Source: Pseudoscleropodium purum | Lineage: Eukaryota > Streptophyta > Bryopsida > Hypnales > Brachytheciaceae | NCBI GenBank assembly: GCA_963969395.1 | Contig: OZ017803.1 | Coordinates: 14,260,001 to 14,324,000 of the forward strand | Length of the DNA stretch: 64,000 nt | Direction: 5' to 3' | Notes under the pieces: generated by a model | What the model was told of the DNA's origin: nothing | Databases searched by the model: none | The model's input: only the letters and a program-made list of their open reading frames with translations | In this document: one piece after another, positions 1-10,941 of the stretch | Layout of the letters: every line of letters begins with the position of its first letter | How positions within the stretch are numbered: the first letter of the stretch is position 1 | Position numbers and translations under genes: made by a program

Positions 1-1800
1 GTGCCTATCACTTAGAATTGTCATAGTTATCTAGTTGTATTTAGGATTGTTTGGCACCATTACTAGTTGCTTGCTTACCACACTACAATCAATGATGATG
101 TTTGAGGGTTGATATCAAAGTTGGATTTTGGCACTGTGACAAATAACATTAATGATATGCAAGTTTTACAAGTAATCTGTGCAAAACTTGCATATCAATA
201 TTCAAGCTATATTGAATCAAGTTATTGCATCAACCAAGAAATCTTGCTCATTGACATCAAGTTGCAAATACTTTGATCAATGAAGAGTTGATAAATTTGA
301 GACATGTGAGAACAATACATACTTAAATGACAATCGCAATAGTTTTGAACCTAATTGCCATGAAAAATAGAGTATTTCCAACTTATATGGAGGATGTATT
401 GCAACCTTTATAAATTTGAAGTTGAAGGAAATTGGCTGGTGAGAATTTGATACTAGAGGAAATAAACCAGAAGATTTTGATAAAGAGAGGATGCAACTAG
501 CGCCTCTAGGAAAAAAACCGGTCCCTTTATAAAGAGGAGGAAAATTACTAAGGCAATTCAAAAAACTTCCCGAATGTTGGTTCAAAGTCAACGTAATTCT
601 CAATTTCAACATAATTTCTGATTCAAAATTGTCTAATAGAAAAAGAGCAATCACACTTATTGTTGGTGGTTTATTTTTTCAATTTACAACTCTAACAAAC
701 CTCCAAAAATTGTGAATACATAAGAGATTCCAAAGTTTAGTTATAATCCCTCATTTTTGTTGTGCTTAATCAAAATAGGTATATCACTAAATAATTGATA
801 TCTTTAAGTCTTCATTTAGCATATATTAAGGGAGAGTTTCCAATCACCTTACAATAATCTAAAAATTGCGGCATCTTGAATTCTTGTACATTACTTGTAG
901 AAGTAATGGAAGTTTTTAAAGATCATAAGAGTTGGGGATCTTGTCTTTGATGAATAAGTTCACCATGAAGCATGATGATGACCTTGGTTGTTATTTTGGG
1001 GTCAAATAGAAGGCAATATTTCACATTAATTGTTTTGAGGTATATATGGTTGTACTTTTATAAAGGTAGACTTATGTATTCTTAGTTAATGGTATCAAGA
1101 AGGCGATATTTTATATTTGTTACTAAGAAAATATAAACTAGGTAAAGGCCATCAAAGCCCTACTTCTCATCAAAGTTTTTACACATACTATGCTAAAGGT
1201 GTCAAGATAGTTACTAAGCTACAAATTATTTTTGAAAAATATAGCCATAATAACAAGGGTTGCTATTATGTGAGCCTAGGATTATAAGCCCACAAGCCTA
1301 GAAGACTTTACACCTATGTTATAGGTATCTATTTTATAAAAATTTCATGATTATAGTGTAACTATGTTATAACTACTTATATTATATGTGTTTATGTTAT
1401 AAGCACCTTCAATGGTTGTAGATCTACTTACACATATGTTAAAGCCTCATATGCTCACATTTCCATACTCATTCACTAGCATCATTGCCATGATGACTAT
1501 TATTAGACGTAATGTAAATGCAAATGATATAAAATTGCAATTGCAATCTTATCCTTCTAATATTGTTTTCAATCTAATCTACCAAATGTATTCGTAGAAT
1601 TTGAAGTCAAAGTTTCATGAAGTGAGCAAGTTCTAAAAGTGTTCCCTGAATAAAGGTACAAATTGCTTTCTTCAATGTGCTAATTGTATTTGCCCTCTCT
1701 TCAACTTTTCACCAAGGTTTTGGTGAGGATCTAATAATTTGAGGTGATATAAAAGAGGAATAAGTGTAACAAGAATTGAAGAATCAACAAGAGCTCATTT
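1..1800. other. AT-rich stretch without a recognised gene
   Basis: No open frame here resembles a known protein and I see no clear repeat boundary. Short frames on both strands look like chance. It lies 3' of the broken kinase gene and may be old transposon sequence. Confidence 0.5.
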
Positions 1801-1904
1801 CTACATCAAATCAATGAACTCAAACAGAACCATAGAATTCATAGTAAACGGCATAAATTCACTGATTTGACTAAAAGAGAAGATAAGAAAGCTACTCATG
1901 AGAT

Positions 1905-2199
1905 TTGCTAGTTTCGCCAAAGTCTGCATCATCAGACGAGCCACCCAACCATTTGCCAAAATTTTTGATTGCCACCATGTTATGCTTTCCTCTAAAATTG
2001 ATAAAGCTAGGATCAATATCTTTTGTAGTAGTTGAAAGCACTCAACTTCAATAGAAAATTGCAAAATTTTTTTATCCATTCTCCAAACTTTCAAATAGAC
2101 TAAACTTATTCTTATTACACATATTACCAATGGGACCAAGAAAACGGAAATAACTCATGGCCATATTCAATTTTTGCATGTCGCTCCCAAAATGACTTA
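1905..2199 (-). pseudogene. Possible degraded coding fragment
   Basis: One minus-strand frame stays mostly open for about 100 codons, reading from about 2199 down to 1905, with a few stop codons near 2040-2075. Its later part (residues such as NFGKWLGGSSDDADFGE) has the mixed composition of real protein rather than AT-rich noise. I do not recognise the family. It lies downstream, on the same strand, of the broken protein-kinase gene and could be a further part of that gene or of a relative. This is weak evidence: it rests on composition only. Confidence 0.2.
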
Positions 2200-2835
2200 A
2201 AAACCCAATTTCCTTCTCACCTCCTTACCCACGCTTCTAGATATTAGTAGTCATGCAATCCCATATCTTAGATGTACAAAAATTATTCAAGCTTTATTTT
2301 GCATGCATACTTATAACATTTGCATAAAGTCAATTTCAAGTTTGATTAATCCTTAAAGAATACAACCCAGTGATCAAGGTAGCCACCAAAACTACTCCAA
2401 TCACTAGACCAATAGGGACATCCTTATTTCTACAATGAACAATCATGTCATCCATCAGCCACTTTTGGAACTTAGTGTCTTTAAGGGATAAACCAAAGAT
2501 TCAATTGATCTCAAGGTTACATTTGGTAAGAACTTCCCTAATTCCAAGGTCATTCTATACAACAAATATCAAAATCAAATTGCCGTCCAAGCATTACAAA
2601 AAAATGAAGGCACTAAGCCAAAATTCATTCTCAAGCCTCAATCAACCAACTCATTCTCAAATATCAAATATCAATTAGTCCATGCCAAAATATCAATTGA
2701 TACGAGCAAAGGTTGAATGATTTTCACCTACAACAACTATACAAAGCTTTGGATAACCACACTAAATCACTTCTTACATAAACTTTTGCATCATCAATTT
2801 CAATAATCCTTAAACGTCTCTAAACTTTAAACTTC
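2200..2835. other. Gene-free AT-rich stretch
   Basis: Nothing recognisable was seen between the possible coding fragment and the left end of the inverted-repeat transposon copy that starts at 2836. Confidence 0.4.
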
Positions 2836-3424
2836 CATTAGAAGAGTTTTGGGGGGTCCAAAAGCTTGTTTTGGGCCTGTTCCCTTGCAGCAGGGTTGAC
2901 GAATCTCTACGTCCACCCGAAAAAAGCGTCCGTAACCCGGACGTCCGGACGCATGGATGCCGGCGGACGCAGCGTCCCTCTCGCCGTCGAAAAGCGGACG
3001 GGCGGGGCGGACGGCCCGAGGCAGACGCCCAAATCGTGCAAACCACATCAGTCCGCGTGTCGATCGGACAGCCGTAATCGGGCGGACGGGGCGGACGGGG
3101 GACAGGCGGACGCTGCGTCAGCCGGGACCGCAAATGTTAGTGGACGCTGTGGACACAGCGTCCGGACGTCGTGTCAACCCTGCCTTGCAGTTGTTCCTTG
3201 CAGCAAGGGGAACGGCCCGCTATCAGAAATTTTTTTTTCATAATTTAAAAAAATTAAAATTTTAGTCTCCAAATGCAAAAAAAAAATTTAAAAAAAAAAA
3301 AAAAAAATTGGTCAATGATGTGGCAAGGTCTCAGCTATGTCAGACCACTATGCTAAACCTATTTCTTGTGTTCACAGGCTATGATAACTCGCAGGCATCC
3401 AGAGGCCCCAAAAATCTTCTAATG
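2836..3424. mobile_element. Small inverted-repeat transposon, CATTAG family, copy A
   Basis: The left end reads CATTAGAAGAGTTTTGGGGG, and the right end is its inverted partner (CATTAGAAGATTTTTGGGGC on the other strand). Two more copies lie at 3909-4240 and 36985-37269 and share inner tracts: GTCTCCAAATGC, a TTGGTCAATGAYGTGG segment, and a right-hand GGCATCC tract. Copy A is longer because a second transposon (2891-3182) sits inside it. The flanking kinase-derived minus-strand sequence reads GATA on one side and GAAG on the other. A paralogous kinase tail at 3681-3911 reads GATAGAAG without a break, so the insertion seems to have made no target-site duplication. No coding capacity is evident, so it is non-autonomous. 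Confidence 0.8.
2891..3182. mobile_element. Nested GC-rich MITE, hAT type
   Basis: This 292-bp unit starts CAGGGTTGAC and ends GTCAACCCTG, a perfect 10-bp inverted repeat. It is flanked by an exact 8-bp direct repeat, CCTTGCAG (2883-2890 and 3183-3190). An 8-bp duplication and CAGGG-type ends are the signature of hAT-superfamily elements. The interior is very GC- and CpG-rich and built from GGACG/CGTCC words, unlike everything around it. Several overlapping frames are open on both strands, but only because the GC-rich repeat has few stop codons; I do not call them genes. It sits inside copy A of the CATTAG element, so it is the younger of the two. Confidence 0.85.
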
Positions 3425-3908
3425 TATCTAAAGCCTTTTTAATTCCTAATTCTACTTTATGCTTCAAATAAAGCAAATCCCATTTCCTACACACATGTTG
3501 CTAAATTTGCTCAAGATAGACAAAAGTTTCATAAGATATTAGACATCTACAATAGGCTTGTAATTCCCAGCTCATATTTTCGAATTCAAGCCCTAAATTT
3601 GCAAGCCCTTGGGGATTGAATGAAAACAAATTCTACTTATAGAATGACTACACCTCTACATCTACATATCAACACTCATGTCATTTTCTACATAAGCTAA
3701 GCTTCTTTAGTTTTGACAACTTCAACTTCAACCACAATGATCTCCACATTTCTACAATCTTTGAGCTTCTATCCAAAGCTTTTTTGATTCCACATTTCAC
3801 TTCATCTTTTTGAATCTCTAAATCTTGATTTCTACATGTTAAATTTGCCACAAGTGCTTTTAATATTTCTTGAGAAGTTGGACGATCAACTGGATTGGAG
3901 TGCCAACA

Positions 3909-4089
3909 CATTAGAAGAGTTTTGGGGGATCCAGAAGCCTGTTTCAGGCCTATTCCCCCGAAGCTGTTCCCTGCAGCGAGGGGAACGGCCCACTGTCAAA
4001 ATATTTTTTTTCATATAAAATATAAAAATATAAAAAATAAAAAATTTAGTCTCCAAATGCAAAAATAATAATAAAATAATAAAAATATA

Positions 4090-4124
<35 letters not shown>

Positions 4125-4240
4125 TGGTCAATGACGTGGTAGGGTCTCGGCCACGTTAGACCGCTGCGCCAAACCTATTTCCTGCGTTCGCAGACTGTGA
4201 TAACTTGTAGGCATCCAAAGGCCCAAAAAATCTTCTAATG
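3909..4240. mobile_element. Small inverted-repeat transposon, CATTAG family, copy B
   Basis: This 332-bp unit has the same CATTAGAAGA ends and inner tracts as copies A and C, plus an AAT/ATA-rich middle (about 4065-4122). It lies within a kinase exon between the codons for Arg and Cys of the string LLYR-CWHSNP. Removing it restores the expected kinase motif with no base gained or lost, so no target-site duplication is visible. No protein is encoded. Confidence 0.85.
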
Positions 4241-4310
4241 CCTATACAATAGTTGTCAAATCCAACCATCAACATAACTTGGCACCTCTAGCCTTTGTCC
4301 TTCAAGCACA

Positions 4311-4319
4311 AGGTCATAA
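4311..4319. repeat. Left target-site duplication of the 13.6-kb element
   Basis: AGGTCATAA here matches AGGTTCATAA at 17917-17926 apart from one extra base. In the minus-strand kinase frame these bases belong to the codons of NDYDL, so they are host sequence duplicated on insertion. Confidence 0.75.
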
Positions 4320-4323
4320 ACTG

Positions 4324-4355
4324 ATATTTAACTAATTATGGACAAATCCATAGTC
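4324..4355. repeat. Left terminal inverted repeat
   Basis: ATATTTAACTAATTATGGAC followed by AAATCCATAGTC. The reverse complement of the right end matches it, with a 19-bp internal duplication extra on the right. Four bases (ACTG, 4320-4323) separate it from the target-site duplication. Confidence 0.8.
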
Positions 4356-4955
4356 TAGAAATAAATCGGCCGTCAGCCGATATAGTCGAATGCATAGATT
4401 TGTGTGTCATAAGCAATGAACAGAAATAGACGCAACCACTAAACAAACCAAAGTACCACAACACACGGCAAGTTATTGAGTTCAGAGCCTACAATTAGTA
4501 GTTAAATGAATAATTTCATAAGCTCCTATGTTGTGTCCAAATTTGGAACAAAGTATCGGCTGGCGCCTGATACTACCAACCGATTCCTAACATCATTCTC
4601 TAAAGCACCTAGATCTATGAAAGTGTTTGCACTACGTAAACTATGAAAATCGACTATGGTAGCCATCTGTAAGATGAAGAGCAACGAATGCTCCTCCTTA
4701 AACCCTAAACCCTGAGTCCATCCGATCCAATGAACTGAATTGCTCGTATCAGTTGGCAGCCGATATCCCCCCTAGAAAACTCCAGAGAACAGGTCTTGAA
4801 GTGAAGAGGCAGTCGATTCGATAATACTGGCGTTGACAATAAAGCAGTTCAAATTTGTGAATAAGGTAAAGGAGACGAGATTGGAAGGTATTCAAGCCCC
4901 CCCCAATTCCACTCTGCAAGGGTATCGGCTGGCTGCCGACACCATGTAGGGCAAA
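4356..4955. repeat. Left subterminal non-coding region with four palindrome copies
   Basis: Degenerate to good copies of the element's palindrome lie at 4363-4382, 4554-4573, 4747-4766 and 4923-4942, the last only 13 bases beyond the stop codon of the FCP1-like frame. A telomere-like TAAACCCTAAACCC lies near 4700. No gene was seen. Confidence 0.7.
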
Positions 4956-5606
4956 TCACCAGAATATCCCATTCCAGTTTGGCTTCCCGTACTTGATTGA
5001 CTGTGCAACCTCATAGTGTAATTGTCCCGGTTTGATTGCGCCTTTCATGTATTCCGAGACTGCCTCATGCTCGTGCATGGGATAAATGAATGGAATAATA
5101 TCTGTTGAAATGTTCGAAATAACTCTACTAATATTCGGGAAATTCAGATCCCTCGTAAATGGTAGCGGAATATAGCACGCCGGATCCAGCGTCCTCCTGA
5201 GCGAAAGCGGGCACACATCGACCATGAGTACTTGGTCCGTGAAGCATGTCATCTTGGATGGTCTCTTAGTGTGAAGTATTGAGAGCATTTTGTAGCACCA
5301 CGGGAAATTCTGGCTATCTACACAGTATTCTCTGCCATAAACGAATGCTAGGTTGTCTCTGACATGTTTTGGAAGCAAGTGCGCAAGCAGAGGCCTAAGA
5401 TCAACTATTGGCATCCTGGACCAAATTCCTAGGTGGAACTTTTCAAACAGTGTCATGAACATTGCAACTAGCCCTGGCCTTTTAATGACATTTCTGTGCG
5501 GGTCCGACTTGTCCACCTCGATATTCGGGTCGAGATAACAAAGTAGTCCCGTGACGCATAGAACCACACATTTCTTGAACGACTGTGGATGGCCCACATT
5601 GGACTC
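4956..5606 (-). CDS. FCP1-like phosphatase-domain protein, catalytically dead copy 2
   Basis: The frame opens after a good splice acceptor (TTCTATTCAG, exon from 5606) and ends at a TGA at 4956-4958. It shows the plan of an FCP1/NIF-like (NLI-interacting factor) phosphatase domain: a hydrophobic first strand (VVLCVTGLLCYLDP), then KRPGLVAMFMTLFEKFHLGIWSR, a middle FVYGREYC segment and LMVDVCPLSL near the end. In active family members the first motif is DxDxT and the late motif contains DD; both are lost here (CVTG; VDV). It is a paralogue of 6058-6926. The intron or spacer upstream holds a perfect palindrome (5681-5700). It may be a separate gene or a late exon of a longer one. Role in the element is unknown; I infer a binding rather than an enzymatic role. 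Confidence 0.6.
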   Translation of the reverse strand, partial: ESNVGHPQSFKKCVVLCVTGLLCYLDPNIEVDKSDPHRNVIKRPGLVAMFMTLFEKFHLGIWSRMPIVDLRPLLAHLLPKHVRDNLAFVYGREYCVDSQNFPWCYKMLSILHTKRPSKMTCFTDQVLMVDVCPLSLRRTLDPACYIPLPFTRDLNFPNISRVISNISTDIIPFIYPMHEHEAVSEYMKGAIKPGQLHYEVAQSIKYGKPNWNGIFW

Positions 5607-6057
5607 CTGAATAGAACATGAGTTAGTAGCTACAAGATTATACAACATCAACATCCACTGAAAGAAGACAAGCCAGTTGATATCGGCTGGCAGCCGATAC
5701 TGCGGCCTGACACACGACAACAGCCAATAATTCATATTGAGAAACAAACAAAAGGTGCCAGATAGATTGTGCACAGATGAGTGAATGCCTGCACCTACAT
5801 TATTGCGATCACTTGATTAGAATGACCAAGACCTAATGCTGAAACTCTCAAAGGAAACATTTGAATGCTTTGAGAGTGAGTGTCCCATGCGCAAGCTTTA
5901 GGAAAAATCGGACTGAAATGCCTTCATTACAAGAAAATTGATTAATCAATACAAAAGAAAATAATGTACACAAAAGATGTAGTCTCTAGACGTCCTCCTT
6001 TATCTATAGAGAATATATACAATCTACAGAAATATGTGTCGGCTGGCAGCCGATACA
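5607..6057 (-). other. Intron or spacer between the two FCP1-like regions, with two palindromes
   Basis: AT-rich sequence with palindrome copies at 5681-5700 and 6037-6056. The latter begins right after the stop codon of the upstream FCP1-like frame. A good acceptor ends it at 5607, but I could not find a donor that joins the two FCP1-like frames in phase. Confidence 0.5.
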
Positions 6058-6926
6058 CTACGCCTCCTCCATTAGGACTCGTGGGCTAGGAATTCCCATG
6101 GCCTGCAGCTCCTCCAGTGAATATGGCACCTCGAATCCCTTTTGATATGGCGGTGTCACATTCACGAACTGATTATGAAGAGGAGAGCCTGGCATACAGC
6201 GTGCACTCTCAACTGAAGAGTTCTTTTGACAGAACTCTGGGACCGTGAGTCCCGAAGACAAAAACCGTTCAATGAACGGGATGAGCGTCGCCTGGAGATA
6301 AGGCAGTTTTCCACCCTTCAGCGAACTCTCCGAATACATAGTAACCGGGGGTGGATGAATCGCACTATATGGCTGATTCAAAACGTTCCAATAGGGCTCA
6401 TGATCCACGATCAATGAGTTGTTGATCGTGGCCCCATTATCGTACAAGGAGGATGACCCGAGAATCCTTGCGAGACGCTTCAGAAAAATTGGTCGTGTGG
6501 GATTCTGAGGGTCTCGATAAGCACTCTCGTCACAGTATTCCTGTCCAAAAGCTAGGTAATCGTCTCCGATATCCGGCGCCATCCATTTCAGGTTATGAAG
6601 ACGCTGCTCAAGAGTCTTCTTGGGTAAATGCGACCAATAAACGATCTGAATGTCCTGACCCTTACAGAACCTGATGAACTCTTGAAGACCTGGTCGAGGT
6701 CTTACTTGCGACCTCTGATGCATACTTTTCCCTTTAAAAATAAGGGGCTCATAGAAGAGCAGAGTTCCCTGAACCTCAAGGAAAAGAAACAACTTCGGAG
6801 TCGCTACCTAAGACGGGCCAGCACTAGATGTGTTCCCTACCCTTTCTTCTAGAGCTGGTTTGTCACACTCCTGCCAACCTTCAGACGCGGTGGCGGGGAA
6901 TTTCTCAGAAGTTTTGGAGTCATCAT
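6058..6926 (-). pseudogene. FCP1-like phosphatase-domain protein, copy 1, with internal stop
   Basis: The exon begins after an acceptor (TTTTGCAATGCAG) at 6926. An in-frame TAG at 6808-6810 splits it; the main frame then runs to the stop at 6058-6060. The second part is clearly FCP1/NIF-like: FLFLEVQGTLL (first strand), RPRPGLQEFIRFC, IVYWSHLPKKTLEQRL, FGQEYC and SLIVDHEPYWNVLNQPYSAI. The nucleophile motif DxDG(T) reads EVQGT, so both catalytic Asp residues are changed and phosphatase activity is not expected. The same loss in the second copy (4956-5606) suggests the change is old, not a decay artefact. A degenerate palindrome lies in the intron upstream (7001-7020) and another directly after the stop codon. 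Confidence 0.65.
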
Positions 6927-7154
6927 CTGCATTGCAAAACGAAATACATAGAGCATGAGAAGCAATGAACTTAGGTACATGACAAAACATTCGTGCACCG
7001 TATCGGCTGGCAGCTGACACAGTCCATAAGTACTCTAGTCTGCCGAGATGAAGGCTCCTACTGACAAGTCTACGCACAAGTCTGAGCCAGGCAGTGCTAC
7101 GTATACATGAGCTATTTTAGATACTCCACAAACATCGCGGAGCATGTCTATCGC
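6927..7154 (-). other. Probable intron with one palindrome
   Basis: Lies between the acceptor at 6927 and the end of the ParB-like gene's frame. It holds palindrome copy 7001-7020. The donor is uncertain, so it is unclear whether the FCP1-like exon belongs to the same transcript as the ParB-like protein. Confidence 0.4.
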
Positions 7155-7988
7155 CTACGAACCTCCAGTCTGAGCCCGCCTCTGAGATCGAGCGGGAGAC
7201 ATCGCTTCATTTGGGAAGTCCTGTTCCCGTGCCGCCGCACCACCGTCTTCCTCGTCACCCGGTCGTTTCTGCTTTTGCTGAACCCGAGTTGACCTCCGCG
7301 AGTCCGCCGACTCCGACTCCTTTTCGACCGTGGCCCCCTTGCTTCTTCCCCGTCGTGGTTCAGGCGGGGAAACCACCATGGGTGTCGGTTGGCAACCGAT
7401 ACTAATGTCAGTTGCAGTAGCCGGGCGGCCCATTGCAGTGACTCCCACTTGAGGCTCTATCACAAGATTGACCACTGGAGCCTGTGGAATCTTGCGAATC
7501 TCCTCTGACGGTGGCTGAACGTGCAAGTCCACGACCATTGCGACCGATGAATTTCCCGGTCGGAGCATCCCGAGTGGCTCCGAATTTGGAGCCGGGGGGA
7601 GATTGAGAGAACGCCACGGAGATGAAGGACTTCATTGCTGCTGCCTTCGAATGAGTGTCTCTTCCGGGGTGCCATCACTGTCTGAGTCAATCAGAAACGT
7701 CTGAATTGCTGGTCGCTCCTGAGACTGACCCTGCGGCCGTCTCCGCGCCGCCGCGCCACCGGGAGTCTCCGTCAGATTGAGGGTCGAGATCGGCCGCGGT
7801 TGCTGATGTGATGCCGTAGGCGACACTTGCCCCGATCCGCTTGCGCCCCCCCGGTCTGTCAGCGCAGGCGTCCCTGAAGAAGGTCCCAAGGAAGCCGAGG
7901 AGACGAGGTTCATTCCCCTCACACGTTCCGTGGCCTTCTGCAATCCGTCCTCCTCCCGAACGAACTCCATGACGGCTTGCCCATTCCT

Positions 7989-8094
7989 CTGCGAACCCAT
8001 GGAGTACAAGTGAGTAACATGTATCGGCTGCCAGCCGACAGGATTTCACTTCCTCTGAACAATGCAAATGTGAGGAAGGGATAAGAAAACTTAC
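7989..8094 (-). repeat. 106-nt intron with central palindrome
   Basis: Strong donor GTAAGT and acceptor TTCGCAG, phase 0. Palindrome copy 8022-8041 starts 53 nt from the donor. Confidence 0.75.
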
Positions 8095-9408
8095 CAGAGC
8101 GATCTCCGTGATGTTCCCGCCCCCCCAAATGTTGATGACAATGGCATCCTTGGATTTTAGGGTCGGCATCATCAGTTTCTCTAAAAGTTCATAACCAACC
8201 CCGCACATCCCGCCATTCTAGTCGACCTCGCCCTCAACGTCGACATTGAACCAATTGGGCGCCTTGTTGATCCCAGTGAAGTGCTTGAAGACCGGGAAAA
8301 TACTGGACCTGCCCTTAGGCTTCGGGAAGGTCAAGGACAGAGTGACCAAAGGCATGGATTCAATCTCCGCCTTCTGAAAGCCTCCACGGGGAGATGGTTG
8401 ATAGTACACCGAATGGTAGTACCAGGAGGACGAGGACGAGTACAAGGCCGTCGCGACATAATCTTGGAAACGCGAGTTCCCGATAAGGAGCATTAGCAAG
8501 GGGATGTACGCTTCGGTCTCTTCGATATTCGGACCGTCCACCTCAGGGATTTTAGCGGCCAATGCTAGATCGAGCAGATCGTTCTTGTTCATTGGAACCG
8601 GTTCCCCCATATTTGTATACCCAAAGAGGACAATGAATTTTTTGTCCTCGGGTTCCAGGGCCATATTCCCCTTCGATTGACGGACGAAGTCGACCACCTC
8701 AGGAATACTCTCTCCGACATAGCATTCGTATTTCAGGTCGGCGAACTTCCCACGCGTCGGAGGCATTTCGACTTTGGCGTACTTCGCCAACGTCGTGAAG
8801 AAGACCCCCGATGCCTTGCCATCCTTCGACTTGTCCATCGTTGGATTCATAGGGTTCACTCGCCCCTTCAACCAGTTGTTGGCGTCCGTGAACTTCATCA
8901 TGTCCTTCCAGACGTTTCGGACTACGGCCGCTGAGTACCCCTCCTTTTCAGCAAGCTCCATCCAATCCTCGTCAGTATATGGGGTCCAATTTTGGTCCTT
9001 GTAGGGAAGGGGATGCTTCTTCCTGGTCCACATGATCTCGTTCATGACGATTCTGTCCAGCTTTTTGTCCTTGCACCAGTCGAAGAGAGTGATCTTCCCC
9101 GAGGACTTTGCCTTCACGGTGTTCTTGATGCTCACACAAAGTGCAACGATCTCCCGCCCTAGCTCGCACAGATCTGAATCCCGAAGCCCCAGCGTTGGCG
9201 TGAGATCCGTTTTGGTGATGTCAGTGAGCGGCTTCCGATTGACGAGGAGATTCGGCACAGTCCCATCATCTCCAATAAGCTCCCCGTTCTCCCACGCATC
9301 GAAGACCTCCGTCCATAGCACCCAGGTGGTCTTCTTGATGAAGATGAGGGGCAACTTGGAGGACACCTTCTCATCCACAAAGTGCGCCATCACCTTCAGC
9401 TTTGCAGC

Positions 9409-9520
9409 CTGGAGGAGTTCCACCACAATGTTTAGAACATGCGAGAATGGTATCGGCTGCCAGCCGATACATAATATATTAATCAAAAGGGAGAAAAAAA
9501 TAAAGGTGCGTGGGAATTAC
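9409..9520 (-). repeat. 112-nt intron with central palindrome
   Basis: Donor GTAATT, acceptor CTCCTCCAG, phase 0. A perfect palindrome (9451-9470) starts 50 nt from the donor. Confidence 0.8.
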
Positions 9521-10000
9521 CTCAAATGCTGCTGACGGCTTTCCACCTCCACGATGCGGCTCTGGGCACCCCGCCTGCACCCACGCCGCTCTTCCCATCT
9601 CTGCGCAGGATCTGAAGGTCTCCTTTGCCACTTTCTCCGCGATGTTGAGATTGAGGGCATTGGAGACTCTAACGAGTGTGTCCGGGTCTCTACTGAATAC
9701 CGGAATGACCTCAAACTCCAGGAGGTCGATTTTGGCTTCAGAGCCGTCCGGATATTGCTCGGCCAATTCTCGACAGGCCGTCACTGTGTGTTGCCCACCA
9801 ATGATATACCAGTGGACATTTGGCACCTTCTACCACGGCATTGAGATGCCGTCGACAACAACAGTCTGTTCCTTCCCGGGACACTCATCCATCACGGCAT
9901 CTAGTCCTTTGTAGGTTGGCAGTGGAGCCCGCTTTAGAGGAATCCCATGGATTTCCAGCTTCTTCCTGATGGACCCGTATCCCTTGTACATGGTCTTCAC

Positions 10001-10114
10001 CTGAATTGAGAGAAGGCCAAAATATTAAGGACCAGCTACAGATGTCGGTTGCCAACCGATACATTATATGGGAAGATAAAAACCAGTAAAAGATGGAAGT
10101 GATCGTCGAATTAC
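10001..10114 (-). repeat. 114-nt intron with central palindrome
   Basis: Donor GTAATT, acceptor TCAATTCAG, phase 0. The palindrome (10043-10062) starts 52 nt from the donor. It has paired changes in both arms (GGTTG with CAACC), so symmetry is kept. Confidence 0.8.
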
Positions 10115-10941
10115 CTGGCCAAGTCAGTCCTTTGCAATCTTCCGGTACTTCAACTCGTCCGGTGCAATGTGGAATTTGTCCGAGTGAATGACCCCCGGAA
10201 GACGCTGCTTTTTGTAAGGAAACGCGTGCAGGAGCCCCGTTTTCAACGCGTGGTAAATAGCGTTCACCTCGTTCTCCTTTGTCTTGGTTGTAAGATGATT
10301 TCCACGCCGGAGTGCCTCGTCGAGTGTCAGCTTCAGCGGCTTGTTGGGGTCGTCCCTGGCCTTCGCTTTTCTCTTCGGTTTGCTGGGCGACCCGGTCTCC
10401 TGTAGATCAGTAGCAGCGACTTCAGTCACTCTCGCCGCCACTTGCTTCTTCACCAAGGGTACCTTTTTCTTCCCCTTTTCCAACTCACGAGCGATGAACG
10501 CATTGTGTTCATCGCGCTCTATCTTCAAGCACTCCCAGCCTTGGATGAGCTCCTCTGCACTGGACGGCGTGTTTCCCTCGAACGTCATGCCCATCGACAT
10601 TGACTTCTCTCCACAGACCTCCTCCGTGCACTTCTTCACCGGCAACTCCACCGCGAAATAATCGGCAACTCCATCCGTGCTTCCCAGTGGCATCAAGCAT
10701 ATCATGACGTGCATGGAATCGTCAACAGCCATGACGGACAATACACTTCCTTTGCCAGGGGTCATGTTCCCTTTCAGCTTGAAGGAGCATACGATCTCCA
10801 CTGTCGTGTCGGGTAATTGCCTCCAACACAGACCCCATTCTTGGATGGCCTTGATCGCTCGCCATGTTGCCCTCGGTGGATACCCGTCTCCCAATATCCG
10901 AGAATTTGGAATTTGCTCACCTAGAAGGCGGGCCAAGAGAA

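Larger units (their letters stand above)
3425..4319 (-). pseudogene. Protein kinase pseudogene, 3' part
   Basis: Reading the minus strand, 4319-4241 gives the end of a kinase C-lobe (DLVLEGQRLEVPSYVDGW, then a TGA at 4256-4258, then QLLYR). After the inserted transposon 3909-4240 it resumes exactly in frame with CWHSNPVDRPTSQEIL, the usual last kinase subdomain (CW..P..RP). A charged, coiled-coil-like tail follows to about 3681. Downstream, 3570-3425 carries a second, related tail ending GIKKALD, with a TAG at 3501-3503, cut by copy A of the same transposon. The upstream half of the gene is at 17917-18830, beyond the 13.6-kb insertion. Stops plus three insertions make it non-functional. The family match is from general knowledge of plant kinases. 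Confidence 0.8.

Noticed and set aside
2810..3265. Several long overlapping open frames on both strands in the GC-rich block
   Set aside because: They arise from stop-poor GGACG/CGTCC repeats inside a MITE with clear ends and an 8-bp duplication; no protein-like features.
4697..4716. Interstitial telomere repeat
   Set aside because: Only about two AAACCCT units, typical of a telo-box or chance; likewise the single CTAAACCCT in each 149-bp repeat.
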